DNA of 64,000 nt, taken from contig CM073593.1 of the NCBI GenBank assembly GCA_037074705.1, positions 101,765,738 through 101,829,737 of the forward strand, given 5' to 3'. The DNA comes from Zhengitettix transpicula. Lineage: Eukaryota; Arthropoda; Insecta; Orthoptera; Tetrigidae. The notes below the pieces were generated by a model. That model was not told the DNA's origin, made no database searches, and saw only the letters and a program-made list of their open reading frames with translations. Below, in pieces: positions 1 through 9,865 of this stretch; within the stretch, counting starts at the first letter, position 1, and each line of letters starts with the position of its first letter. The translations under genes were made by a program, and so were the position numbers.

Positions 1-289
1 CGAACTGGCAAAACATAACATTTTCTACATATTAAGTAAATACTCACACACCAATTTCTTTGAAAGTTTTAACCAAGTTTTAAATCTAGAATAATTACTA
101 AAGCCGAAAGTGAGAAAAATAAAATTGAGAAAAGACATAGTATAAATGTTAAAATAAATAGATGAAGACGTAAATGGAAAGGCTAGGAGTCAAATGCTGA
201 AATTAAATAAAAATTACGTCTTTTTGAAATTTAATAATAATTAAGATAGTCATTTCAGACAAAGAAGTGAAAATATAAATACCACACAA

Positions 290-510
290 TATAAATAATA
301 TAAATTCCTAAGTTTATAAAAAAATTTAAAATATAAAACGTCTCTATAAAATACCTATTAATAAGAAGAAAAATAGTCGGAAACAGACAAAATAAGCGAT
401 AATATAAATACCACACAACGTTTCTTGGATCCTTGTGCCTTTCCTCAAGTGCTAAGAGGAGCCTAGAGTGACAAAACTACACGTGTCAGTTGACAAAACT
501 CATAATTTTT
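290..510 (-). repeat. Alpha-family repeat, copy 1
   Basis: AT-rich repeat unit. Its right part, read on the minus strand, has the family hallmark: a block ending GCTCCTCTTAGCAC, then a CTGANGA-like core, then GAAACGTTGTGTGG and an AT-rich tail. The whole 290-510 block is repeated in the same orientation at 1660-1857, sharing long words such as AATATAAAACG and CTATAAAATACC. A short related fragment lies just left of it, at about 220-290. Boundaries are estimated by eye. Confidence 0.75.
414..449 (-). ncRNA. Hammerhead-like motif (decayed core)
   Basis: On the minus strand the core reads TTGAGGA (the first C has become T), followed by a short hairpin region and GAAACGTT. It is the same motif as the better copies at 1548 and 2424. 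The loss of C3 would be expected to abolish cleavage, so this is probably a relic. Confidence 0.35.
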
Positions 511-534
511 TAATTTAGAAAATTAATAATAATT

Positions 535-660
535 AAGATAGCCAAATAGAGGCAAATTAAGTGTTAATATACATACAAAACAACGTTCCATTCGCACTCT
601 GCAGGTGTTAAAAGCATAGAGTGACACAACTACACTCATCAGTTGATAAAACTCAAAAGT
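535..660 (-). repeat. Alpha-family repeat, diverged copy 2
   Basis: A more diverged minus-strand copy of the alpha unit next to copy 1. The flanks (GCCAAATA ... GACACAACTACACTCATCAG) remain recognisable. The central motif is degraded: ACAACGTTCC and CTGCAGG are all that is left of the core. Confidence 0.55.
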
Positions 661-799
661 CGTTTAATCATATTTCAGATAATATTTGGTCTGTTTTTTG
701 GCTATGGTACTTTATTATATTTCAATGTTTTCTGATTTACTAATATAAGGTTATGTTTTAATCGGCGTCGTGAAACACATACAGTGTGTTGTTAAAGGC

Positions 800-1280
800 G
801 AGATTGATCTATGTTAGAGATAAGGATCATCCCGGGTGCTGCGACATCTCTTCCCCAAGCTGTTGCCAACGTCACTGTTGCTGTTGCTGCAGAAGCCTTG
901 CGATATCGACCCCCCCTCAGTCACCATCTCTCTCTCCCTCGACAGATGTCGCCACATGCACTCACTCCTTTTCCATTTTCCACGTCTCCTGCGCTCGGGG
1001 ACTTCTCCCCGTGTAAGAATCGGAGAATGTAACAGCCCTTCCCGTCGCATTAATTCAGATTGATACGAGGGCACGTCAGACTATCGAGACGGTCGTGATG
1101 GTACAAGAACGAGCCAGATGAAGCAGCAGCAGCAGCATCAACAACAACAGATGAATCTAGCTGGAGATAACATTGGTATCGATAAAGGGGTTTCTTCAGT
1201 CGCTGAGGGTCATGCTAAGGAAATGGAGTCCATTTTGTACGACCGAAAAGGGAGCTCCAATTGTTTCTTAACTTCATAAG
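800..1280. other. GC-richer islet with a small Gln-rich reading frame
   Basis: A GC-rich stretch inside AT-rich repeats. On the plus strand, 1118-1279 is an open frame of 53 codons starting ATG AAG CAG and running through a CAG/CAA stretch (a block of glutamines) to a TAA stop; it matches no family I know. Overlapping frames on both strands at 786-1074 look like by-products of base composition. It may be a regulatory islet, an old exon or an insertion; nothing here proves coding. Confidence 0.25.
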
Positions 1281-1489
1281 AACACGTTTCCACATAAAGT
1301 CGATTTTACATAAAGCTTTGCCGTCACAAAAGCCAAAATCGTATCAGTCAAGAAGATGTTACCAAATTCTGAAGAACTTGGAGAACGAAGCAAAAGAAGT
1401 GAATACAGTTTATAATTAATTTATTGGTTTATAAATAATGATTTAGTAATATTATAATTTAGTTTATGTATAATATATGTTAATGAATA

Positions 1490-1640
1490 AGAAAGAGTTT
1501 TGTCAACTGGACAGTGCATATGTGTCGCTCTAGGCTCCTCTTAGCACCTGACGAAAGGGACAAGGATCCCAGAAACGTTGTGTGGTATTTATATTATCAC
1601 TTTTTTTTGTCTGAATTTATTATTTATTATTTTTAATCAG
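1490..1640 (+). repeat. Alpha-family repeat, copy 3
   Basis: A well-preserved plus-strand copy. It contains GTGTCGCTCTAGGCTCCTC, then TTAGCACCTGACGA, the hairpin segment, GAAACGTTGTGTGG and the AT-rich tail ending in the family's TTTTTAATCAGACGTA block. It faces copy 4 (1735-1857) as a converging inverted pair. Confidence 0.8.
1548..1582 (+). ncRNA. Hammerhead-like ribozyme motif, alpha type
   Basis: The core CTGACGA is followed by a stem II candidate (GGGA/TCCC with loop CAAGGA, separated from the core by an AA/A mismatch) and then GAAACGTT. ACGT supplies a two-pair stem III, with T as the cleavage-site base. Helix I is supported by GCAC before the core against GTGT after the site. The core bases of the hammerhead consensus are all present. 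The mismatch at the base of stem II is a departure from the consensus. Activity is inferred, not shown. Confidence 0.5.
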
Positions 1641-1659
1641 ACGTATTTTTTTTCATTTT

Positions 1660-1857
1660 ATAATATACATTCTTAAGTTTATAAAAAATTGTAAAATATA
1701 AAACGACTCTATAAAATACCTAATAATAATGAGAAAAATAGCCGAATACAGGCAAAGTAAGTGATAATATAAATAGCAGACAACGTTCCTGGGATCGTCG
1801 ACCTTTCCTTCAGATGCTAAGAAGAGCCTAGAGCGACACAACTGCACACGTCAGTAT
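1660..1857 (-). repeat. Alpha-family repeat, copy 4
   Basis: Minus-strand copy, parallel to copy 1 and inverted relative to copy 3. Its central motif (1780-1823) is damaged: the core reads CTGAAGGA and the second block GGAACGTT. It runs directly into the long inverted-repeat arm that starts near 1895. Confidence 0.75.
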
Positions 1858-1894
1858 TTATATTATCACTTCTTTTATGTCTGTTTTATGAATA

Positions 1895-2100
1895 AGAAAG
1901 GTAGCCAAATACAAATGATGACTTTATACAGACACGTTTTATTTTTTTATATATATTATGACGACGTTTCGATACTTTTTCAGGTATTTTTAAGATTAAT
2001 AAAATTTACCAGCACAAATAAGCGATTAACGAGTTATTTTAAACTTTTTCAACGTATCTTACATTGACGTTTCTTCACATATAATAAAATAATTACTATT
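1895..2100 (-). repeat. Left arm of a long inverted repeat around the TMTC exon
   Basis: The reverse complement of 4540-4745 matches this segment over about 200 bp with modest divergence. Shared words include CTTATACAGACAC, GACGACGTTTCGATAC and CGTATCTTACATTGACG. A hammerhead-like motif at 1960-1983 has lost its hairpin by deletion. The same sequence family forms the two arms of the foldback unit at 11635-12005. Confidence 0.85.
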
Positions 2101-2324
2101 TCGTTCTGTTTTCCGTAAAGTATTTTTATAATAGCTTTTTACTGCGTTATAATCAACATCAATTATCTTATTATTGATTTTCAATCAGACGTAATTTTTT
2201 TTTCATTTCAAAATGCCTTTTAATTGGCGAAATAAGTAGCTGATAACAGTCATAAATACCACAAAATTAAAATACTTTATAAATAATTAAATTTGAAATG
2301 AAAAAAAATTACGTGTGATTGAAA

Positions 2325-2520
2325 ATTAATAAGAAAGATAACCAAATACAGGAAAAAAAGATGGACTTTTGAGTTTTGTCAAGTGACGAGTGCAGTTGTG
2401 TCGCTCTAGGTTCCTCTTAGTATCTGACGAAAGGAACAAGTATCCCAGAAACGTTGTGTGGTATTTACATTATCAACTATTTTGTCTGTATTTGGCTACC
2501 TTTCTTATTTGTCAGTTTAT
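2325..2520 (+). repeat. Alpha-family repeat, copy 5
   Basis: Plus-strand copy of about 190 bp, from the ATTACGTGTGATTGAAAATT boundary block to GTATTTGGCTACC. It is inverted relative to copy 6 (4745-4925) on the other side of the TMTC exon, so the two could pair in a transcript. Confidence 0.8.
2424..2459 (+). ncRNA. Hammerhead-like ribozyme motif, alpha type
   Basis: The core CTGACGA, a weak stem II (GGAA against TCCC) and GAAACGTTGTGTGG are present. Conserved core positions are intact, and T follows the ACGT stem III. The helix I start is poorer than at 1548 because TAT replaces CAC before the core. Confidence 0.45.
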
Positions 2521-2529
2521 AAATTAGTT

Positions 2530-3690
2530 TGTATATAATACAATTCATTTAGTTTATAAACAAATTAATTTACAAAATCCGTATTTTGTCCCATTCAGTG
2601 GTTCTTTTTGAGCCTCAATCCCATTATTTTTATCTTTAATCCCAATCTCATCGCTTGTTTTTCATTGCAACTGCATAAAATGTATATTTCCTTTTTCTTT
2701 TATTATTTTCAGAAAAACAACTACATTATATTGTAGTTTCAACTTGGACCTCTCATAGTTTCTGTTCTTTACTTTTTAACTTTCTTATTTCTGAAGCTGA
2801 TTTTATGTGAAAATTGCTTACATTAAGTAATGTTTAATAATAATACCGTGGAATAAAATATCTGAGATAAAATCTGAAAAAGTTAACTAAGAAATCAAAG
2901 CTTTGTCTATCAATGTGTGTTTGGATTCGAGAAGCTTGATTCTGTTTCCTTTCAGTGCCATTTAAATAACTGTATGAAAATAAAGTAATGGCCTGAAAGA
3001 CCAAAAAATTCAAACGTTGTTTAGCGAGTAAAATGTGGTGAAAATATATGGAAGAGAAAAATAAACAAATGTGGTATAAATGTAGTTCTTTGATAAATTT
3101 CTGAGTAAAAATGCGATATTGAAAATGTACATATATTTCTTCTTATAATTTTTTAAAAGAGTGCATGAGAGAGAGAGAAAAAAATCCACTTTCCACAAAG
3201 TGAGCGATTCTATCTACATACGATGAGTGGAAGCTGTTAGCCCTGGAACTCTAGATGCAATCTCAGGGAGTGAACATTCTATTTCCTAAAAGACGTTTTA
3301 ACTTTCATTCCAGCTATGAACTAGAAGTTGAGGACGTGCTGCAAGCAGAATTAGCAATGTAGTGGAAGCTTTAACAGTTAAATAGCTAAAAACTAAACGT
3401 GTTTCATAGAGGACCGAGAGATGTTGAGCGGCATCACTCGGATGACTGCAGTTTATTTTTAAAAAATGTCGTAATTAATTCTTAAAAGTGAGATTAAAAT
3501 TAATTAAAATGAAGCACATATCTAAACAGTTTATTTTATGTTTAATTTACAATCAATTTTAGTGGTATTTATTTTTCAGTTAATTTTGACCCTTATTGGC
3601 TACTTATTTCACCAATCAATAGGAATTTTGTACTGAAAAAATTATTACGTCTCATTGAAAATTAATAATAAGAGAGAGACACGACAAACA
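2530..3690. other. AT-rich stretch, no gene seen
   Basis: No frame resembles a known protein. A slightly GC-richer patch at 3215-3440 has no recognisable match. The right edge (3600-3665) resembles the boundary block of alpha repeats (ATTACGTCTCATTGAAAATT). Confidence 0.5.
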
Positions 3691-3692
3691 TG

Positions 3693-3970
3693 TGCAGTTG
3701 CGTCTCCCCTCCCCCGCCATCGGAAGGGCGTGGGACAAGTACCCAATGCCCGACCTACCTGTTGCAGGTTTTCTAGTGTTTGTCCTACATCTCATTTAGG
3801 CGAATGCCTGGTAGGATCCTTAAACTATAACCCGACGGCCCTAGTTAACCCTTGGCTACCTTTCTGTACCCTTCCGCATTCCCCGTTTCATCCCTTCCTA
3901 TGCTGTTAAATGGGAGTTTCCACCATGTGGATTACCCTCAAGTAATCTTTTGCCCTAAAAAAATTATGAC
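3693..3970 (+). mobile_element. R1 retroposon, 3' part
   Basis: The 3' half of the R1 family in sense orientation (sense is taken as the strand with the A-run at the 3' end). It includes GCGTGGGACAAGTACCCAAT, GATCCTTAAACTATA, CTAGTTAACCCTTGGCTACC and ends at a GCCCTAAAAAAA tail. It lies only about 215 bp from the TMTC exon. The open frame across it is the repeat's own frame, seen in other copies too. Confidence 0.85.
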
Positions 3971-4185
3971 AAAAGGGCCTTGGGATTTTCTTGTGCTTGG
4001 TTATAAATCAAGTCAATAGTCCCATAAGCCGTAACACACAGTAAAAGTTCTTCGCTGTTCTCATTGGACCGGATCTGCGCCCTCCCCCCCCCCTTCCCCC
4101 ACTCAAATTCGGGTTGAGTCGGGTTAGTTGCGTCCGCACAACGAGCCTAGTTCTCCCGTTACTGACTAAGTGCAAAGATACTTAC

Positions 4186-4363
4186 AGCTTCCGTGTGCAC
4201 GGGGTGTGCTGCGAAGAGGACTCCGGCGAGGGAGGCGAATGCGGGGGCGAGGCCAGCCACCGCGGCGCAGACTCTCGTGAAGAGCAACGAAGCCGCCGCG
4301 TGCAGCAGCACGTTGCTGGCGTGGAACCACATGGGCGTCGCTCCCGTCACAGCATAAGTGGCC
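4186..4363 (-). CDS. Internal exon of a TMTC-family protein
   Basis: One 178-bp coding exon. On the minus strand a pyrimidine-rich acceptor (TTTCTCCATTTCAG) precedes position 4363 and a donor GTAAGT follows position 4186. The exon holds the last base of a codon plus 59 whole codons, so it enters in phase 2 and leaves in phase 0. The protein contains FHASNVLLHAAASLLF (a membrane segment), a second hydrophobic stretch near residues 40-52 and ends in HPVHTEA. In TMTC1-4 this motif is followed by a V..VGRAD-type sequence. TMTC proteins are ER membrane proteins with C-terminal TPR repeats, implicated in O-mannosylation of cadherins; this piece would come from the N-terminal multi-membrane-span region. 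The paralogue cannot be decided. Its GC-rich codons contrast sharply with the surrounding intron. No neighbouring exon was found, so flanking introns exceed 4.1 kb (downstream) and probably tens of kb (upstream). Confidence 0.9.
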
Positions 4364-4539
4364 CTGAAATGGAGAAATAAGGAATAAATCAACCGTCACG
4401 TGAAATTGTAACCGATTACTAATGTCAACATCACTCAATTATCACTCAATAAAAAGCTATTTTAAAAGTACTTCCCGGAAAACACAACGAAATATTATTT
4501 ATTTAATGGAAATGTAAACAAATTTCATAGCTCAATTAA

Positions 4540-4745
4540 ATAATATTTACTTTTATTATATGCGGAGAATCGTCAATGTAAGATACGCTGAAAACGTTCA
4601 AAATAACTAGTTAATAGTTTATTTGTGCTAGTATATTTTATTAATTTCAAAAATACCTGAAGAAGATACTAAAAAGTATCGAAACGTCGTCATAATATAC
4701 ATTAAAAATAAAATGTGTCTGTATAAGGTCATATATTGTTTTATT
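4540..4745 (+). repeat. Right arm of the long inverted repeat around the TMTC exon
   Basis: Inverted counterpart of 1895-2100, beginning about 180 bp from the exon's acceptor side. It keeps a full hammerhead-like motif (4657-4692) where the left arm has a deletion. It continues into an inverted alpha repeat (copy 6). Confidence 0.85.
4657..4692 (+). ncRNA. Hammerhead-like ribozyme motif, beta type
   Basis: The core CTGAAGA is followed by one extra A, a perfect five-pair stem II (GATAC/GTATC, loop TAAAAA) and GAAACGTC. ACGT forms the minimal stem III, with C at the cleavage position. Helix I begins AC/GT next to the core, and ATTTTATT upstream can pair with AATAAAAT downstream. The single extra base before stem II is the only departure from the consensus I can see. 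Confidence 0.55.
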
Positions 4746-4925
4746 AATAAGAATGATAGCCAAATACAGACAAAAGAAGTTATAATATAAATACCACACA
4801 ACGTTTCTGAGATCCTTGTTCCTTTCTTCAGGTGCTAAGAAGAGCCTAGGGTGACACAATGCACTCGTAAGTTGACAAAGTTTAAAATCTTTTGTCTTAA
4901 TTCTGTTATCCTTCTTATTATTGAT
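4745..4925 (-). repeat. Alpha-family repeat, copy 6
   Basis: Minus-strand copy sharing with copy 5 the GAGTGCA, CTAGGCTCTTCTTAGCACC and TGTGTGGTATTTATATTAT blocks in reverse complement. Confidence 0.8.
4797..4831 (-). ncRNA. Hammerhead-like ribozyme motif, alpha type
   Basis: On the minus strand the core CTGAAGA, the AAGGAACAAGGATCTCA segment and GAAACGTTGTGTGG are intact. Helix I can start with GCAC/GTGT as in the 1548 copy. Stem II is short and imperfect. Confidence 0.45.
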
Positions 4926-5546
4926 TTTAATAATTTGATAAAAATCCAGAGGAGTTTTCTCTGTTATTGGATTTTTTATAGGACACTTATATTTTTCTCT
5001 GTACCTTAAAATTTTATGAAAAACCCGTATAACACTATTTTATAATATTTTCGGCAAAATGTATGCAGCAAAATACGCGTTTGGTTTATCTCATGAATAT
5101 TATACTGATATTAGTTAATAAAAATAACTCAAACGCGTATTTTTAATAGTATAAAAATTATTTTTTTATATTCCAGGGATTTTTACAACCCATTAGAAGC
5201 ACTAACGTGACAGCAATATTTTTATTAAGTGTCAGTGGAAGTTTTTCGTGCTTTTGTTTCTTGACTCAAAGTTTTGTAATGGTAGAAGGAATTGAAATGG
5301 AAAAAAAAAAGTTATTTTTTTATTATGGCCTTTCGGTCAAAATGGTGAGATAGAAAATTTAGGTGTAATTTGAGAGAGGTCAATCTGCTAAGGGGACGCA
5401 ACGGCGTAATATTGAGACGGTAAAATAAAAGATGAAAAAGCGTGCGCGAGCAGCGGAGGAAAATGGCCAGCGAAATTGAAGCGCAATTAAAATTTCCATT
5501 AATAAGTTGATGGACAGGCCGGGATGCAGTCCAATCCTCCAACCAT

Positions 5547-5599
<53 letters not shown>

Positions 5600-7190
5600 T
5601 TCCATGAGGAAGAACCTGAAAAACGTTAACTGGCCGCCGCAGGTAACGACGGATATTGCAGACGATAAGTGGCAGGAAGAATTTAATTATTATTATGACG
5701 ATTTCGGTTATGGAAAATATTACCATTTAGAGAGAACGAGTCAGCTCATTCCCACATCGGGTAGTTAGTTACACTTCGATAGCAATTTCACTTTCTCTTT
5801 CCACCCTCTCTTCATTCCACCCCCCCCCCCTCCCTACCAACATCATGACCAAACTCATTTCCTCCCCAGGTCTTCCCTTGAAACCAGTAACTACCCTCTT
5901 CGATTAGTACCTTTCACTGGCTCTACACTCAGCTCATCGTTGGAAATTTTTTTAATATCGCAGAGGACAAGGGAGGAGGATGAAGAACAGAGGAGAGAGG
6001 GTTGGGTCAGCTGCAGACCTCTTTCATTATCGACCGACACGAAGTTGGCAGAGAGCGCCACTTGTTTCCTTCTCTTTCTGGCGCCTCTGGAAGAGCAAAT
6101 TGCTGTGGGGGGGGGGGGGGGATGAGGGACTGGGTACAATGTTTGTCTCCCTTCGCCCTCTTTAATTGCCGCGTCTACTGTAGTTTGTATTCCCGCACAC
6201 TCGGGGACGCTCTTACTGCAATTGCGACAAGTTGTAAAATATTTTTTTTGTTGTTGTTGCTGTTATGCTACTCGGCCGTTGTTGTGTTGAGTTAGAGATA
6301 ACCGGAAATAAAAGCGTTACTTTCATATCTTTTCTTCAACAAACAACAACCATAAAATAATATGATCTCGGCGTTATGCAATGACGGAAGGGGAAATGTG
6401 GATGAAGCATACTACAGTAAATCAACTACAACAATTATTTAAATGTTGTGTTGGGGAATTTTCCCTATGAAATACAACTCACGGTTTTCTAAATTGTAAT
6501 CAAGACTGAAATGATTAAATTTTCAATATTTTGGTGGGTTTGGGAACTGCTACGGAAATCAAATGCGGAACGTGGAGTTTAAAATCTCCTTCCTGTCAAT
6601 ACGGTTTTAGTTTCCTTATAGTTTTCAAACATATTCAAGAAAAATTGTATGAAGTTTAAAGCCCAAGGTCTTCTCTTATTTTTCACCTAACAGAAGGGCA
6701 AAAATATTGAGGATAATGTAAAAAAGTCTTCCGGGTTGAATCGTAAATGGTTGAATGGCAAATGAAACGTCGTGGTAAATCGACGATTAAACCCGGCAGA
6801 ATTCCCGAGAAGACTTTGTACAACAATTACACCGGGAGAACCACCGATAATTAACTGAGGATAATTCTCAGTCGAATAATTACACTTGGCAAGATTCCAC
6901 CCGGATTTCAGAATATATATACCATAACTTGACAGTTGGTCAGTCGTCTCGGACGTTTCATGCAGCACGATAGTTTCTTTTTTTTAAAAAAAACAGCTAG
7001 AAATTAAATGTGGTATATTTTAAGCACCATTTCTCATACCGGAAACTCTCATAAAAATTTAAAAATAAATAAATGCTACAATTTATTCTTATAGCTTAGA
7101 TTAAATTTCCTGAAAAGCAAAATTCTATTTAAATGAAAACCAATCATCCTATTAATCAAAAAATTAATACAATTTTTTTTAAAAAAAAAA
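4926..7190. other. Intron-like stretch with a GC-richer patch, no gene seen
   Basis: AT-rich except for about 5390-6230, which is GC-richer and holds a (GA)n array, homopolymer C (5820-5830) and G (6108-6121) runs and several overlapping frames on both strands. None of these frames resembles a known protein. No exon with convincing splice sites was found. Confidence 0.45.
5549..5596. repeat. (GA)n microsatellite
   Basis: An uninterrupted GA dinucleotide array of 24 units. The Ser-Leu frames read on the opposite strand come only from this array. Confidence 0.97.
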
Positions 7191-7194
7191 ATAT

Positions 7195-7365
7195 TTAAGC
7201 AGACACGACGTTTCATCCCTATTTTTTCGGGACCCTCTTCAGGAGTTTACGTTTGACTATATTCCAACGAATTAATTATTACTAATTTAAAATCTAATTA
7301 AAAACTACATCATCTGAAGAGGTCCCAAAAATTATGGTTGAATCATCGTGTGTGTTTTTTATAAC
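7195..7365. repeat. Foldback unit with head-to-head hammerhead-like motifs
   Basis: Two roughly 55-bp arms in inverted orientation (about 7198-7255 and 7303-7360), sharing CAGACACGACG/CACACACGATG and GGGACC(C)TCTTCAG in reverse complement. Each arm carries a CTGAAGA core pointing outward; the right arm's second block has decayed. Confidence 0.65.
7204..7242 (-). ncRNA. Hammerhead-like ribozyme motif
   Basis: On the minus strand CTGAAGA is followed by a stem II candidate GTCCC/GGGAT (loop GAAAAAATA, with extra G's on the 5' side), then GAAACGTC. Core bases are intact and C follows ACGT. Helix I next to the core is weak. Confidence 0.5.
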
Positions 7366-8835
7366 GTTTTAAACTTTTCTTTAATAGGCTGATCGTTTAT
7401 TAAAAGAATTCAGATAAATATTAATTTGAATTTGTTTTGAAGAAGGAAAAAGTAAAAAATTTCTACAAGTGTGATTGAAATGGACATCGTATTATTTTTT
7501 AAATATTTCCTTATCTATTCATAATTATAATTATTTGCAATCATTAATAATGATTACTTGTTAACTACGGTTTTAATTGAATTTAAAGTTTATTTTGAAC
7601 ATTCTGAATGTAAAAAAATATATTATAACTTCATAATGCTCAAAGAAACGCATTTAAAACCACGCCACGACAGTTTAAATGCAAATTCCTTTGTCCGTGG
7701 TATTTATTCTCGTACGTTAGAAATAAAATAAATATGAGGAATGCATGTATATATATTTTATTTCTTTTCGAGATATCACTTTTTTTCAGTTTGTTTCATA
7801 GTTGATATGAAATTTTAATTTAAACCCCTCACAATAATGAATAAATTTCAAATAACATACAATTAGAATTAAAAAATTTTTCAGTTGATTTGAGTGGTTA
7901 AGCCGTAATTACAAAATGTAAAAGTGATAATGTTGGCACAAGTGGAAAATAATCGGATATTCAATGATCGTATAATAGTATTAATTATAAAAATCATACT
8001 AAATAATTTATTTCTAATTTTTATATAATTTTTTTAAAAAAAATTCTAATAATTGTAGGAAAAGTCGCAAAGCGTTTTAATTAATTTAAAATCTTTAATT
8101 TGTTAATGTCTTCCGAAGAGCGTCAGTGTTTGTAAAGTATCGTTTGCTGCTATTGAATTAAGGGTGGATAATAATAAAACTTACATTTATGGTGGCTTTA
8201 AACATGTGAAACTTAGATAAACATTTTATATTATTTCCTGTGTATTACCGTGATGGTGCGACGATATTAATCGTTACTATATTCAGCGATGAACATTTTT
8301 GTAGCAGAAATAATTTTAAGTTCAATGTATTACCAATTATTTTGGGGCTATAAAGAACTGCGACGTAATTCACGTTTCGGCTTAGGAGGAAACTACCACC
8401 AGCAGCTCTAATGGTTAATCCTAGGAGAGACGGATGGAACGACGATAGTTTTATATTGCGGTCCACACAACGATTTATAGGTCTCCCGTGATTTACGATG
8501 TCTGCGGAGTTTCCTGTTACTAGTTCTGGGACGAAGCTTAATCTATTCTTCAACTTTTAAGCGTATATATTCACTTATACGAACAGCGAATCAGACGCGA
8601 GGGTTTGAAGAAACCACATTAAGACGTAATTGTGGCAAGTTTTTCCTGAAAACTTGCTGTCAGGGTATCATTGATTTAATAAGCGAATTATATACTCGAT
8701 ATTTTTTTAAAATAAAATCTTAATTACACGCATGTAAACCCTCCTTGTCAAATCCTGTTTGATTAAAACGGTTCACCAACTTTTGGAAGAAATTAGACGC
8801 TGAATAAAAAATTAAATGATAATTAAAGATCGGTG
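7366..8835. other. AT-rich stretch, no gene seen
   Basis: No recognisable repeat or coding frame. The minus-strand frame at 8245-8553 has no family resemblance. Confidence 0.45.
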
Positions 8836-8839
8836 TAGT

Positions 8840-8990
8840 TGCTGAAGAAAGAGTTCTCGACTTTCTACACGGGTGCGACTGCGATTAAACCGCGACGTTT
8901 CGACGACCGCAAGCTATTACATCATCGCCTGCGGTCCTCGAAACTTCGCAGTTGTACCCGAGTCGAAAACTGAAAGGACTCTTTCTAAAT
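8840..8990. repeat. Imperfect palindrome (foldback/MITE-like)
   Basis: Arms of about 60 bp (8846-8912 and 8928-8988) around a spacer TATTACATCATC. The left arm has GAAAGAGTTCTCGACTTTC ... ACGTTTCGACGACCGCAAGC. The right arm reads as its imperfect reverse complement (GCCTGCGGTCCTCGAAAC ... GAAAGGACTCTTTC). It is GC-richer than its surroundings. No clear target-site duplication was found. Confidence 0.75.
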
Positions 8991-9092
8991 GATAATTAAT
9001 TAATTTATTAACGAATTTACATTTACTATGCTCTCTGCAGACTCCTTATTTCCGTACTGAGGGAATAAGATTTTTTTCGAGTCTTGAGCTAG

Positions 9093-9865
9093 CCCAGATT
9101 TGATTTATTTTATTCCATTAGTCCTCGTATGAGGAAACAGGATGCGTCATTACATAAAATAACTATAATTATTTGATGCTACCATTTGTGGCGCGTATAT
9201 TTTGCCTCATGTTCCGACGGACCGTTTTTGAACATCCCGAGAAGGCCAGGGTGAGGTCAGTGGCTCGATGGTATTTGCTGACAAAGGAGTTGGACGCTCC
9301 AGGTAGAGAGGACGTGGGGGTAGGAAGGTGAACCCCGGATGTGGAGAGAGCCCGGGCAGGAGGTTTATGACTTTTTTTAAAAAATCGGACGAGGTGGAGG
9401 GAAGTCTGGAGAGGGAAGGGTTCGGTGATAAACCTTGGAAAAGAAGAATTTGATGTGAAATCTTCGAAAGAGGAGTTGGTGATTAACTTTGGAAGGACTT
9501 GGTGGGAGTGAGAAGTAGAGTTAATGAACGACGGAGCGGCCAGACGATCATCGGACGGCGCTGCTGAGGAGGAACCGCCCGAGAGTCATTGGTCTATACG
9601 GTGGAATAAGGAGACTAAAGCATTGTGGCTCCAGGAAAGTCAATTTTTATTTATAATAAAAGTGTCTGTGCTATAAAGGCCTGAAATCCTGAGTTTAATA
9701 AAATTGTAATTATTTATTTTGTTATATATATTAAATAAAATAATTATACGCACGCTTTAAAAATTATAAACAATAAGAAATTAACATAAAAATACTAAAA
9801 TTCTGTAACACAAATTTCCCTGTCCAACATAAGTCAAAGAACAAGTTTTCGTTAACTGGTTTAAC
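9093..9865 (+). repeat. Dispersed repeat split by a ~550-bp GC-richer insertion
   Basis: The left part (9093-9185, ATTAGTCCTCGTATGAGGAA ... GCGTCATTACATAAAA) and right part (about 9745-9865, ending TCCCTGTCCAACATAAGT) together match the uninterrupted copy at 13680-13865. A shorter related fragment lies on the minus strand at 11140-11210. The intervening 9190-9740 is therefore probably an insertion. It holds short frames at 9209-9331 (40 codons) and 9524-9676 (50 codons) that I do not recognise. Confidence 0.6.
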
